Shown here piece after piece: positions 1-8,201 of a stretch of DNA of 26,906 nt; within the stretch, counting starts at the first letter, position 1, and each line of letters begins with the position of its first letter. The translations under genes were made by a program, and so were the position numbers. The notes under the pieces are model-generated. The model was not told the origin of the DNA and searched no databases. It saw only the letters and a list, made by a program, of their open reading frames with translations. The stretch is from NCBI GenBank assembly GCA_016234345.1, contig JACRFG010000040.1:1-26906 (forward strand), given 5' to 3'. The stretch is from Candidatus Jorgensenbacteria bacterium (GTDB lineage Bacteria > Patescibacteriota > Minisyncoccia > UBA6257 > GWB1-50-10).

Positions 1-19
1 ACGCCCCTCGCGCCGCGAG

Positions 20-314
20 TCACAGCTCGGTAAACTCCGCCGTTATCCCCGCCTCATCGCAATGCAACACCGCCACCGATCTCTCCAATGAAAACCGCTG
101 CTTCCCGGCGTATCCAGGATTAAAATACAGCGTATTCCCAATCGTCTCGCAAAAACCACTTGATATTCAAATCATCAAAAATGTCGCCATTCAAGATAAG
201 CTTCTTGAAATTTTGGGATTTAAGCCATTGAAGAAGTTGCTTGGCGCGGCTGACCCGCGAACCCAAATGAACATCGGAAACTATGATAACTTCAAAAGGT
301 GATTCTTTAGTCAC
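20..314 (-). pseudogene. Broken or chimeric metallophosphoesterase (two fragments in different frames)
   Basis: The N-terminal piece (314 down to about 155, 64 codons before a stop at 120) has the metallophosphoesterase motifs SDVHLGS and NGDIFDD, with the spacing seen in LpxH-like (UDP-2,3-diacylglucosamine hydrolase-type) proteins. After DDLNIK the frame turns into unlikely sequence and stops. In another frame, from about 150 down to a TGA at 20-22, a convincing phosphoesterase C-terminus appears (NTLYFNPGYAGKQRF, then LERSVAVL, ending AEFTEL). The central part with the remaining metal ligands is missing. The DNA left of about 110 is visibly richer in GC than the rest of the window. Either a real deletion and frameshift joined two phosphoesterase genes, or this is an assembly join near a contig end. 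The fragments are clear; the cause is not. Confidence 0.6.
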
Positions 315-355
315 AATTTATTGATCCTACCACACTTTAAAATTGAAGGGAAAAA

Positions 356-2476
356 TTAATCATTCGGACTCCCCACACGTTCACGGAATTCGCGAATCAT
401 GCGCCGCACCGTTTCATATCCTTCTTTCTTTTTTGCGAATAGATTTTCTTTGATGACATCATAGTGTATTTGAGCATGGAAACGGAGGGCTTGCTGCGTA
501 CCGCTCGGCCGCACGATCAGCCAATTCTCGCGATTGCCGAAATAGAACCGAATGCCTTCATCGGGAAATCCAGGCCAGTTATGAAGCTTGTCGTACTTGC
601 CGGTCCGATACACTTCCACATCCGTAACCTTCAGACCACCAAAGCTTACGGCTTCACCCCGTTTCACCGAATCAAAAAACTCAAATGATTTTTTCAAAAC
701 ATTTATTTTTTTTGAAAATCCTTCGATGCCCCGATACGAACCATACCGCGGAGCCGGTTCATAATGAGTCACAAACAAACCGATCTTCGGATCAAGGTAA
801 ATCTCATCAACGAGATCGATTAAGGTTTTCCCTTGTGATTTGGCATAAGCCTCGATTTCCGCAATCATCAAAGCTCCAAGCGTGCCGTCTTTGTCTTTAA
901 CATGACCACCCTCGCCCAAATCCCGAGGGTCGGACGGAGGACCGCCGAAAAATCCAAAACCATAACTTTGTTCGAAACCACCTATATTGCGGCGCCGCGA
1001 AGGGTCCATTAAAAACGTTTCGAAAATCAGGTTGGGATGCGTTTCTCTAGAGACCATACGGCCCCGCCATATCTCTTGAGTTGCTTGTGCAATCCAACCG
1101 AAACCGACCCACGAACGAATCACACCCACGTTATATTTTTCGGCTAATCTTCTAAAGGCATCGGTCGTGGTATGAGTAAAAACAATAAAAGCATCGTCCG
1201 TAGATGTCATTTTCTGGAGCCGATACCAGAGAACCAATAGCCATGCCTCATCAGCCTGAAAAAGTACATAAGGATTTTTATATATTGACTGCTGTGCTTC
1301 GGGAACCCTGACAATCACGCTGGCTCTATCGGCATCCGGATCAGTACCGATCAAAATATCCAATTTTCTGTTTTCAAAATCGGATTTAAATTCTTCTCTA
1401 TAAGCATCAAGCGCAACCTCGGCTGCGCTCTCGTCTCCCGGATCAGGTTGTTGATCGGGATGACGGGAAAAACTGGGGAAAAGACCGTCGACTGTAAAAA
1501 GTTTTTGGATAATTTGAAGTTTGGGAAAACCGGCCGCAGCAAATAGTTTGGGTACCGTACCGGCGCCTGCGCCATGGAAAGCGCTGTAACCGATCGTTAG
1601 TTTTTGGCCGAATGTATCAATAAGATTCTGATCAATAAGGAAGCTTTTAATATGACGCAAAAAAGAATCACGAACTTCTTCCTGTATAACGGAAAAGAGT
1701 GGAGATTTACCAAGATCATCGCTGTCTGCCAGCCTGACGTCAGAAATATTGGTACGGGTGAGATATTGATCATAAAGTAGGTTGCGCTCTTCAAGTTCAA
1801 TGGTCGCGCCTTTCATAGTGCAAATCTTAAATCCGTTGCAGCGACGATCGTTGTGACTGGCTGAAATAAAAACGCCTAAATCGGTTTTGAGATTACTCAC
1901 CGCAAAAAGCGCAAGCGGGTAGGGAATCGGCGTATCGAAAAAACGAACCTCGATATGATGGTAAATAAAAATGCGCGACAGAAGCTCGGCAAACGCCTTG
2001 CCCTGGACACGGCTGTCGAAACCAATAACCACGCTCTTATATAAACGGTCTTTCATATAACTGGCGATGCCGGTAGTCAATCGCGCAAACACAACATCAT
2101 TTATAGTATTCGGCCCTTTAAGAATGGGGGCGCCTATTCCTTGATTAGCTAATTCGAGAAGTTCCGGGTCGGTTAGGGCGGCAAACCCGCGAATGCCTGA
2201 CGTACCAAACGCAACATCATCAATATAAGCCTCGATAATATCTTCCCACCGCTCTTTCTCTATGGCTCTCATAATTCCTGGTTTTGTGAGCGGGGAGATC
2301 ACATCAATATTTTTATCGAAGAGCCACAAGCGTAGATTAGCCGCAACCTTAACACGAGCTTTTTCGTAAAGCTCGCGAGAAATTGCGCCTATACTAAGAC
2401 GATTTTTAAAATATGAATCGATCTCTTTTGTGGCTTTGTTGAAATACGCCTCCAATTTTTCATCGGTAAATTCCAT
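356..2476 (-). CDS. Phosphoglucomutase/phosphomannomutase-family phosphohexomutase
   Basis: A cytosolic alpha-D-phosphohexomutase that would interconvert hexose-1-phosphate and hexose-6-phosphate, feeding sugar nucleotides for envelope glycans. All four family signatures are visible: FGTSGIRG at residues 90-97, the phosphoserine loop SASHND at 205-210 (catalytic Ser207), the metal loop DPDADR at 379-384 and the phosphate-binding RPSGT at 656-660. The active-site loop reads SASHND rather than the common ASHNP. At 706 residues it is longer than typical type II phosphoglucomutases (about 550-580), with extra sequence both before the first motif and between the metal loop and the C-terminal domain. 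Gluco- versus manno-specificity cannot be read from the sequence. It is divergent from ftsK across 68 bp and has no Shine-Dalgarno; a TAAAAT hexamer lies 7 nt before the ATG. Confidence 0.93.
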   Translation of the reverse strand: MEFTDEKLEAYFNKATKEIDSYFKNRLSIGAISRELYEKARVKVAANLRLWLFDKNIDVISPLTKPGIMRAIEKERWEDIIEAYIDDVAFGTSGIRGFAALTDPELLELANQGIGAPILKGPNTINDVVFARLTTGIASYMKDRLYKSVVIGFDSRVQGKAFAELLSRIFIYHHIEVRFFDTPIPYPLALFAVSNLKTDLGVFISASHNDRRCNGFKICTMKGATIELEERNLLYDQYLTRTNISDVRLADSDDLGKSPLFSVIQEEVRDSFLRHIKSFLIDQNLIDTFGQKLTIGYSAFHGAGAGTVPKLFAAAGFPKLQIIQKLFTVDGLFPSFSRHPDQQPDPGDESAAEVALDAYREEFKSDFENRKLDILIGTDPDADRASVIVRVPEAQQSIYKNPYVLFQADEAWLLVLWYRLQKMTSTDDAFIVFTHTTTDAFRRLAEKYNVGVIRSWVGFGWIAQATQEIWRGRMVSRETHPNLIFETFLMDPSRRRNIGGFEQSYGFGFFGGPPSDPRDLGEGGHVKDKDGTLGALMIAEIEAYAKSQGKTLIDLVDEIYLDPKIGLFVTHYEPAPRYGSYRGIEGFSKKINVLKKSFEFFDSVKRGEAVSFGGLKVTDVEVYRTGKYDKLHNWPGFPDEGIRFYFGNRENWLIVRPSGTQQALRFHAQIHYDVIKENLFAKKKEGYETVRRMIREFRERVGSPND

Positions 2477-2479
2477 AGC

Positions 2480-2508
2480 TTGTATTTTAGTCTAATTTTT
2501 ACTTTAAT
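2480..2508 (+). promoter_or_regulatory. Candidate sigma70 promoter for ftsK
   Basis: TTGTAT (2480-2485) and TTTAAT (2503-2508) are separated by 17 bp and would start an mRNA about 30 nt before the ftsK ATG. It lies in the 68-bp divergent gap and overlaps the candidate promoter of the opposite gene. Confidence 0.4.
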
Positions 2509-2513
2509 GAAAA
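2484..2513 (-). promoter_or_regulatory. Candidate promoter for the phosphohexomutase gene (near-leaderless)
   Basis: On the minus strand, TTTTCA (2508-2513) is followed after 18 bp by TAAAAT (2484-2489), which ends 7 nt before the ATG. Transcription would begin at or next to the start codon. The -35 match is weak. Confidence 0.35.
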
Positions 2514-2544
2514 AAGATTGTAAAGTCGATCGCAAGCATTACCT

Positions 2545-4602
2545 ATGTCCAAAAACAAAAAGCTGGCAAAAGATATTGAAGAGATGGCGGATAAACCGTC
2601 AAACCTACACCCCGACACCAAAAAAAGCGTAGCTATCGTAGTTTGTTTAGGATTCGCCATTACTCTTATCCTAGCCGGATTTAACCAGGCCGGCCCATGG
2701 GGAGCTGCTTTTTATAAACTATTCAGTAAACTATTCGGCTGGGGTTATTATTTTCTACCAACCGTATCATTTCTAATCGCTCTCTCGTTTTTTGCGCCCG
2801 AGCGCAGAAAATTTGTAGGGGTGACTATCGCAAGCAGCTTGATATTCGTCACGTCAGGTTTGGGCCTTATCGATATTGTCTCTCCGGGAAGCGGCGGATT
2901 TACCGGTACGCTTATCGGATCACTGAAATACCCTTTCGGCACGCCCGCCTCGGTTGTAATTACCTTAACCGCACTCATCGCATCGCTTCTGAGTACCGTA
3001 AATCGTCCTTTAAGATTACGCATGCCAACGCTAAAGAAATCTAAAGAACCAATAGGCAATGAAGCCCTGTCCGTAACGCTACCCGTTCAAGCGCCATCCG
3101 TACCCTCAACTACCACAGAAACAAAAAACATTGAACCAACGATATCAAAAATAAAAAAAGTTATCGGTCAAAAACCCGGAGAAGTTAAAACAACGACCGC
3201 CAAACCTATTCACAATTACACGCCGCCACCGCTCTCGCTTCTTGTAAGCTCTCTTGAAAAACCGACCATCGGCGATCTCCGCGCGAACGCCAATATCATC
3301 AAACGCACCTTGGACAGCTTCGGTATTGCAGTTGAGATGGGTGAAATTAATGTAGGACCCACGGTTACACGCTATACGCTAAAACCAGCCGAAGGAATGA
3401 AGCTTTCCCGCATTACCGCCTTAAACCAGGATTTATCTCTGGCCCTGGCTGCTCACCCCATCCGCATTGAAGCACCTATACCGGGAAAATCGTTAGTCGG
3501 GATCGAAGTACCAAACAAAGCCGCGGCCTTAGTAAGATTAGGGAGTATTCTTCACTATGAAGAATTTCAAAAATTAGATCCTCTTGCTTTTGCACTCGGC
3601 AGAAACGTGAATGGCGAACCGATATTCCCTAATATAGACAAAATGCCTCACCTCCTTGTTGCCGGCGCAACCGGCTCAGGAAAATCAATTACCATCCACT
3701 CCATCCTTATATCTCTCTTATACAAGAATTCGCCGGAAATGCTCCGCCTTCTCCTCATCGATCCTAAACGCGTTGAACTGTCAATCTACTCCGGTTTACC
3801 GCATCTAATTTCCCCAGTCATAACCGAGAATAAAAAAGCAATGGGTTCGCTTCGATGGGTTCTTCAAGAAATGGACCGCCGATACGAAATGTTACTCGAA
3901 GCCGGCAGTCGCGATATTAAAAGCTACAACCGCGCGAGCAAAGAACCGCTTCCTTACATGCTGATTGTTATCGACGAATTGGCTGATCTTATGGTTAGTT
4001 ATGGACGGGAAGTCGAGGGATCGATCATTCGATTAGCCCAGATGTCCCGAGCCACCGGCATACACCTTTTGGTTTCAACCCAACGACCATCGGTTGAAGT
4101 AATCACCGGCCTTATCAAGGCCAACATTACTTCCCGCGTCGCTCTACAAGTTGCAAGCCAAGTTGATTCGCGGACAATTCTGGATACTGCCGGAGCTGAA
4201 AAACTTTTAGGCAACGGCGACCTTCTGTTTATATCCGCAGAAAGATCAAAACCAATCCGCGTACAAGGAGCCTATATAACCGAAGATGAAATCAAAGTCG
4301 TGGTTAATTTCATTGTAAAAAACAACGACTCTGCCGAAGAGATATTAGCCATTGAGTCGACAAATGGAGTTAATGGCGAAAACCTACCGTTTGAAGCTTA
4401 CGCTGATGCTGATAATGACGATGAGCTCTACGAAGAAGCTCTTCAAGTAGTGCGTAATGCCAAAAAAGCATCTGCTTCACTTCTTCAACGGAGACTTAAG
4501 GTAGGCTACGCGAGAGCTGCCAGACTCCTTGATATTATGGAAGAACATGGTGTAATTGGACCTGGGGATGGCGCGAAACCCAGAGAAATTTTAAAACTCT
4601 AG
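2545..4602 (+). CDS. ftsK: DNA translocase FtsK/SpoIIIE
   Basis: A membrane-anchored hexameric DNA pump that clears and segregates chromosome ends at the division septum. Residues about 27-152 carry several membrane segments (28-45, 68-84, 90-110 and 134-152). A polar, Pro/Thr/Lys-rich linker follows to about 230, then the motor: alpha domain about 235-345, Walker A GATGSGKS at 374-381, Walker B IVIDELAD at 474-481, and the conserved STQRPS and ASQVDSRTILD segments. The C-terminal winged-helix gamma domain (about 617-685, with SASLLQRRLKVGYARAARL) reads KOPS-like polar sequences in known homologues. The length of 685 is short for the family because the linker is short. It opens a run with the rodZ-like gene (17 bp downstream) and recA. 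No clear Shine-Dalgarno precedes the ATG. Confidence 0.96.
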   Translation: MSKNKKLAKDIEEMADKPSNLHPDTKKSVAIVVCLGFAITLILAGFNQAGPWGAAFYKLFSKLFGWGYYFLPTVSFLIALSFFAPERRKFVGVTIASSLIFVTSGLGLIDIVSPGSGGFTGTLIGSLKYPFGTPASVVITLTALIASLLSTVNRPLRLRMPTLKKSKEPIGNEALSVTLPVQAPSVPSTTTETKNIEPTISKIKKVIGQKPGEVKTTTAKPIHNYTPPPLSLLVSSLEKPTIGDLRANANIIKRTLDSFGIAVEMGEINVGPTVTRYTLKPAEGMKLSRITALNQDLSLALAAHPIRIEAPIPGKSLVGIEVPNKAAALVRLGSILHYEEFQKLDPLAFALGRNVNGEPIFPNIDKMPHLLVAGATGSGKSITIHSILISLLYKNSPEMLRLLLIDPKRVELSIYSGLPHLISPVITENKKAMGSLRWVLQEMDRRYEMLLEAGSRDIKSYNRASKEPLPYMLIVIDELADLMVSYGREVEGSIIRLAQMSRATGIHLLVSTQRPSVEVITGLIKANITSRVALQVASQVDSRTILDTAGAEKLLGNGDLLFISAERSKPIRVQGAYITEDEIKVVVNFIVKNNDSAEEILAIESTNGVNGENLPFEAYADADNDDELYEEALQVVRNAKKASASLLQRRLKVGYARAARLLDIMEEHGVIGPGDGAKPREILKL

Positions 4603-4604
4603 TG

Positions 4605-4610
4605 TATAAT
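4605..4610 (+). promoter_or_regulatory. -10-like element before the rodZ-like gene
   Basis: A perfect TATAAT ends 9 nt before the ATG at 4620, in the 17-bp gap after ftsK. No good -35 is visible at 16-18 bp. It may give a very short leader, or the gene may simply be cotranscribed with ftsK. Confidence 0.3.
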
Positions 4611-4619
4611 TAACGAGCT

Positions 4620-5294
4620 ATGGATGCGACTCCCAGAAATTTATCATCGCTTATTGTTGATGCGCTCCGCGTAAAGAGCCTCACCATTGAGAAACTTTCC
4701 CAAGCCACGGGTATTTCGGAACGGTTTATCGAACAAATTATAGAAGAGAAATTTGATGATCTTCCGGCTGCACCGTACGTCCGTGGTTACATCGTAAAGA
4801 TCGCTGACACGCTCGGCTTAAACGGCGGAGATCTTTGGAAGGTATATCTTAAAGACAACGCTACGCTTCACCGATCTGGTGAACGTGATTTACTACCACA
4901 CAATCGTTTTGCTACTAAACCCGTTAACCGCGGGGTTGTAATCATGATGCTTATCGCTGCTCTCTTTATTCTTTATATATTAATTAGACTGCCATCTATT
5001 CTCGGACGACCACCACTTACACTTAATATTGAAGAGGATGAATTGGTTGTGAAAGCGTCTGATTTTACTCTGGACGGCAAATCAAGACTAGGCGATGAAC
5101 TTACGATAAACGGCGAGGCTGTATACCCGGACGAACAAGGTAACTTCAGCTATTTGGCTAAACTTACCCCTGGCTTCAATACGTTTCGCGTGAAATCTCG
5201 CGGCATACTCGGTCAAGAAGCGATAGTAACCAAACAAATATTCTACGAAAGTTCAACTTTAGAAATTAAACATGGCCCAACAGAAGAAAATTAA
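4620..5294 (+). CDS. RodZ-like helix-turn-helix membrane protein
   Basis: Residues 8-78 form a Cro/C1-type helix-turn-helix of the RodZ type (LTIEKLSQATGISERFIEQI, then YVRGYIVKIADTLGL). A single membrane span at about 105-123 and an extracytoplasmic beta-rich domain (about 132-224) follow. The outer part resembles the Ig-like repeats common in secreted proteins (TINGEAVYPDEQGNFSY). In known systems RodZ links MreB filaments to the cell-wall elongation machinery; the same role is inferred here from architecture only. The last 23 bp overlap the recA start, so translation of the two may be coupled. This architecture is frequent next to recA or ftsK-type genes in candidate phyla, but regulation cannot be read from the sequence. 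Confidence 0.8.
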   Translation: MDATPRNLSSLIVDALRVKSLTIEKLSQATGISERFIEQIIEEKFDDLPAAPYVRGYIVKIADTLGLNGGDLWKVYLKDNATLHRSGERDLLPHNRFATKPVNRGVVIMMLIAALFILYILIRLPSILGRPPLTLNIEEDELVVKASDFTLDGKSRLGDELTINGEAVYPDEQGNFSYLAKLTPGFNTFRVKSRGILGQEAIVTKQIFYESSTLEIKHGPTEEN

Positions 5295-6309
5295 CCAAAC
5301 AGACAAAAAGGGGGAGTTGGAAACTCTAATGGAGTCGCTTCAATCGCGATTTGGCGAAGGAGCGATCATGAAGCTCGGCGAAACACACCGCACTAAAGTT
5401 GAAACGGTTCCATCCGGTTCTTTTTCTCTCGATCTCGCTTTGGGCAGCGGATTGCCCAAAGGAAGAGTTATTGAAATTTACGGTCCAGAAAGTTCGGGCA
5501 AAACAACGCTCGCGCTTCACGCCGTGGCTGAAATTCAAAAGCGGGGCGGCAAAGCAGCATTTATTGATGCAGAACATGCTTTAGATCCGGAATATGCTTC
5601 AAAAATCGGCGTCAAAATCAAAGAGCTTATCATTTCCCAACCAGACAATGGCGAAGAAGCTTTAAATATTCTAGAAAGCCTGGTACGATCGGGAATTATC
5701 TCAATCATCGTAATTGATTCAGTGGCGGCTTTAACACCACGAGCAGAAATTGAAGGTGAAATGGGAGCGCACCACATCGGCGCCCAAGCCAGACTTTTAT
5801 CCCAAGCTCTCCGAAAGTTAACGGCTATCGCCGCTAAAACTGGAACCATAATCATTTTCATCAATCAGATCCGAATGAAAATAGGAATTATGTTCGGCAA
5901 CCCCGAAACAACGCCCGGCGGACTGGCTTTGAAATTCTACGCCTCAGTAAGGATCGATATTCGCCGAAGCGCGCAAATCAAAAAAGGCGAGGAAATAGTA
6001 GGCAACCGCACCAAAGCTAAAGTGGTAAAAAATAAAGTGGCTCCGCCGTTTAGGATTGCCGAATTCGACATTATGTACGGTCAAGGAATTTCGTACGAAT
6101 CCGATGTCTTAAATACCGCCATGAAGTACGGCGTGGTAACCAAGGCCGGCGCAAGCTACAGTTTTGAAACCGAAAAATTGGGTGTCGGTTTTGATAATGT
6201 CCGCGAACGATTGAAAACCGAGAAAAAACTTCTTGACACTATCAAGAAAAAAACGATTGAGGCTTCGGAGCAAAAAGGCATCGTAACAAACGTCGCATCC
6301 GAAGAATAA
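5272..6309 (+). CDS. recA: Recombinase RecA
   Basis: ATP-dependent strand-exchange protein for homologous recombination and DNA-damage response. Walker A is GPESSGKT at residues 71-78; Walker B is IIVIDS around D148; the L2 DNA-binding loop NQIRMKIGIMFGNPETTPGG is at 198-217. The length of 345 is normal for the family. The L1 region reads GEMGAHHIGAQAR (162-174), where most bacterial RecAs have GEMGDSHxGLQAR. The usual Asp is therefore Ala and the following Leu is Ala, a variant I would expect in divergent candidate-phyla RecA. The ATG lies inside the end of the rodZ-like gene. There is no Shine-Dalgarno, which fits coupling to the upstream gene. No LexA box is obvious upstream. Confidence 0.98.
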   Translation: MAQQKKINQTDKKGELETLMESLQSRFGEGAIMKLGETHRTKVETVPSGSFSLDLALGSGLPKGRVIEIYGPESSGKTTLALHAVAEIQKRGGKAAFIDAEHALDPEYASKIGVKIKELIISQPDNGEEALNILESLVRSGIISIIVIDSVAALTPRAEIEGEMGAHHIGAQARLLSQALRKLTAIAAKTGTIIIFINQIRMKIGIMFGNPETTPGGLALKFYASVRIDIRRSAQIKKGEEIVGNRTKAKVVKNKVAPPFRIAEFDIMYGQGISYESDVLNTAMKYGVVTKAGASYSFETEKLGVGFDNVRERLKTEKKLLDTIKKKTIEASEQKGIVTNVASEE

Positions 6310-6311
6310 TA

Positions 6312-7103
6312 ATGCCAAATTCGATTAGCTATGATTTCAAATCAAAAGGGTACTCACAAGTACCCTTTTCTCGAAGTTATGATTTTTTGAAATCCGCTGC
6401 TGACATTTTCTTAAACTTCACAGACTTGAAAAAAGAAGAAAAATCAAAATGGTCATGCAACAACGATCCTCTTGATATTGGCATCGGCTACGTGAGAAAA
6501 CAACGCGAGTATGGCGCGCTTGATAACAAAGAATATTTTCACTACTTTCCAGAACTACCGACATATTTTACCCACCCTCTTAGCAAAGCCCCTTCCGAAC
6601 TCAAAAAACTTATAAATGTTGCTGATAAAATTTTCAATGATTCAATTAAGGTTTCTCAACTGGCGCTCAAAGAAATAGAAAAAGGTAAGCAAGGAGCTTT
6701 TGAACGTTTCTTCCCTCACGGAAGCACGAGGCCCGGTAGCGGAATTTTGCGCTTTCTAAAATATCATCCGACAACTCGCGGTCGTCATATTGCACAAGGT
6801 CATTACGATAAAAGCGGCCTTACCTTGGCACTCGCTGAAAGTAAACCGGGGCTTCGGATAGGTTTTGACGAAAAAGATATGCGGCTCGTAGAACACAAAA
6901 GTGGTTTTGCTCTTACTTTTCCAGGCATCAAGTTTACAAAATTGACGGATGGCGTAATCCGCCCAAGCTGGCACGAAGCGGTTGAACTCGATGAAAAACC
7001 ATATCGACCAGACTGCAGCCGTTGGGCTATTGTATTTTTCCTCCATCCCGAAGGAATAGAAACCGCGAGCTTTGAAGATCATCACCGTCCGCTCACAAAA
7101 TAA
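6312..7103 (+). CDS. 2-oxoglutarate/Fe(II)-dependent oxygenase, isopenicillin N synthase-like
   Basis: The C-terminal half has the jelly-roll Fe(II) site: HYD with H164 and D166, distal H221 in PSWHEA, and R237 in RWAIVFF placed to bind 2-oxoglutarate. The spacing and the N-terminal helical part match the isopenicillin-N-synthase-like / DIOX_N family, whose members oxidise small molecules with O2 and 2-oxoglutarate (IPNS itself does not use 2-oxoglutarate). The substrate is unknown. The start lies 2 bp after the recA stop, so the gene sits at the end of that operon. The reading frame continues sensibly for 22 codons past its TAA (7104-7169, ending IVDFTQKLK, then TAG), and the transcript terminator begins right there. 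The annotated stop may therefore be a nonsense mutation, a read-through codon or a base error. Confidence 0.75.
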   Translation: MPNSISYDFKSKGYSQVPFSRSYDFLKSAADIFLNFTDLKKEEKSKWSCNNDPLDIGIGYVRKQREYGALDNKEYFHYFPELPTYFTHPLSKAPSELKKLINVADKIFNDSIKVSQLALKEIEKGKQGAFERFFPHGSTRPGSGILRFLKYHPTTRGRHIAQGHYDKSGLTLALAESKPGLRIGFDEKDMRLVEHKSGFALTFPGIKFTKLTDGVIRPSWHEAVELDEKPYRPDCSRWAIVFFLHPEGIETASFEDHHRPLTK

Positions 7104-7165
7104 AAACACCGCGGTAAAAATTGGGAACAACACATCAAAAAGATTGTTGACTTTACCCAAAAATT

Positions 7166-7194
7166 AAAATAGCCTGAACATTACAGGCTATTTT
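7166..7194 (+). terminator. Terminator of the ftsK-rodZ-recA-oxygenase run
   Basis: A perfect 11-bp stem (7166-7176 with 7184-7194), loop 7177-7183. The 3' arm ends in TTTT, followed by ACATTT. It overlaps the TAG that closes the extended oxygenase frame. Confidence 0.7.
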
Positions 7195-7222
7195 ACATTT
7201 CAATGAAAAGAAAGGAGAAAAG

Positions 7223-7435
7223 ATGATCTATATTGTATATTTTTTGAGCGGCTTACTGGGCTATATCTTAACCAATGTCGCCTACGATTATAAATATCCG
7301 ACGCGAAAGGTCGCCGTGTGGTTTCAAATTCTTAGTTTCATCGCATTTATCGTGCTGGGATGGTGGGGTCTAGCCAAAGGAATAATTGAGATTGTTTCTC
7401 TCACAAAATCTGCAAAATATCTGCAATACCTTTAA
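7223..7435 (+). CDS. Small two-span membrane protein, unknown function
   Basis: Seventy residues with two membrane segments (about 2-20 and 31-53) joined by a short charged loop (YDYKYPTRK), and a polar tail. The start is well supported: AAAGGAG sits 5-11 nt before the ATG. It stands alone between two terminators, so it has its own transcript or arises by read-through. I do not recognise the family. The strong ribosome-binding site contrasts with many neighbours that have none. Confidence 0.7.
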   Translation: MIYIVYFLSGLLGYILTNVAYDYKYPTRKVAVWFQILSFIAFIVLGWWGLAKGIIEIVSLTKSAKYLQYL

Positions 7436-7450
7436 TCATCGGGAATGAAT

Positions 7451-7487
7451 AATCCCGTTAGTCCATAGACTAACGGGATTTCTTTTT
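7451..7487 (+). terminator. Strong intrinsic terminator
   Basis: A perfect 13-bp stem (7451-7463 with 7468-7480), tetraloop CATA, then TCTTTTT. It ends the small membrane gene and overlaps the stop of the converging small basic gene. A weaker A-rich flank on the left may let it work in both directions. Confidence 0.85.
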
Positions 7488-7649
7488 ACGTTTTTCTTTG
7501 TGTTCTAATTCTTTGCGAACTCCTTTAAGAATTTTGGGTAGCGCGCGTAGCACCTTTCTCATCTGTTCCAATTTTTTAAGTTTTCGTTCCAGATCCCACT
7601 CGACCCAGGTCCGATGCGGTTTTTTAGGTTTAAGCTTCGATCGCCTCAT
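7470..7649 (-). CDS. Small, very basic protein, unknown function
   Basis: Fifty-nine residues from the ATG at 7647-7649. A longer frame reaches 7691, but this start has a good AGGTGG ribosome-binding site 4 nt upstream and avoids overlapping the preceding gene, whose stop is at 7657. The protein is Lys/Arg-rich throughout with a predicted helical centre (KLKKLEQMRKVLRALPKIL) and a polybasic tail (KEKRKKKSR). Nucleic acid or membrane-surface binding is possible but not shown. It is 7 bp downstream of the four-span membrane gene and probably cotranscribed with it. Confidence 0.55.
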   Translation of the reverse strand: MRRSKLKPKKPHRTWVEWDLERKLKKLEQMRKVLRALPKILKGVRKELEHKEKRKKKSR

Positions 7650-7656
7650 AAACCAC

Positions 7657-8082
7657 CTAACCGCGTAAGGTCGGTATAAGAAACGCCACAAGAAGCGTAA
7701 ACGCTAGAAAAAATGCAGTAAGATATGCGGAAATGCGGTGAAATCGTGTCGGTAAATTTCTCAAGAATACCTGAAAACCAGTAATACAGGTAATAATAAT
7801 TCCTAGAAAAAACCAGAACCCTAAAATAGTGTGTGTCGTAAACGATGCGTCCCACACAATGCCGCGGCTAGCTCCGATATAAATAGTGTTAATAACAACA
7901 ACTATAATACTGAAAACGCCTACACAGATGCCGCGCACTATATGACTAAACGTGCCTTTTTGACCAAAAAGATTCCATAAAAGACAAGTAGCGGCTCCAA
8001 CCGTTAACCCCAAAACAATGAAACGCAACACGTTATTTTCCTTAATTAATTGTTGAAATAATCTACCCTCGAGTATAACCAT
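7657..8082 (-). CDS. Four-span membrane protein, unknown function
   Basis: From the ATG at 8082 the protein has 141 residues and four hydrophobic segments covering most of its length. The frame is open to 8166, but the extra 28 residues look non-coding and no ribosome-binding site supports them; a TATAAA hexamer lies just before the ATG at 8082. Histidines sit near membrane segments three and four (TTHTILGFW and RFHRISAY), an arrangement seen in small haem-binding or DUF420-like membrane proteins. That is only a resemblance, and I do not assign a family. It is followed by the small basic gene. Confidence 0.6.
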   Translation of the reverse strand: MVILEGRLFQQLIKENNVLRFIVLGLTVGAATCLLWNLFGQKGTFSHIVRGICVGVFSIIVVVINTIYIGASRGIVWDASFTTHTILGFWFFLGIIITCITGFQVFLRNLPTRFHRISAYLTAFFLAFTLLVAFLIPTLRG

Positions 8083-8201
8083 GAGATAATTTATACGCAA
8101 GCTTGCCTCAATTTTCACGCATACATGCCCAACGGTAGACGAATGCGTGATTTTTAAGGCGCCCAAAAAAGATAAACTTTAATGGTTTTATTATGAAAAC
8201 C

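Noticed and set aside
8083..8166. Longer N-terminus for the four-span membrane protein
   Set aside because: No ribosome-binding site supports it, and it adds a non-hydrophobic, non-conserved-looking stretch before the first membrane segment.
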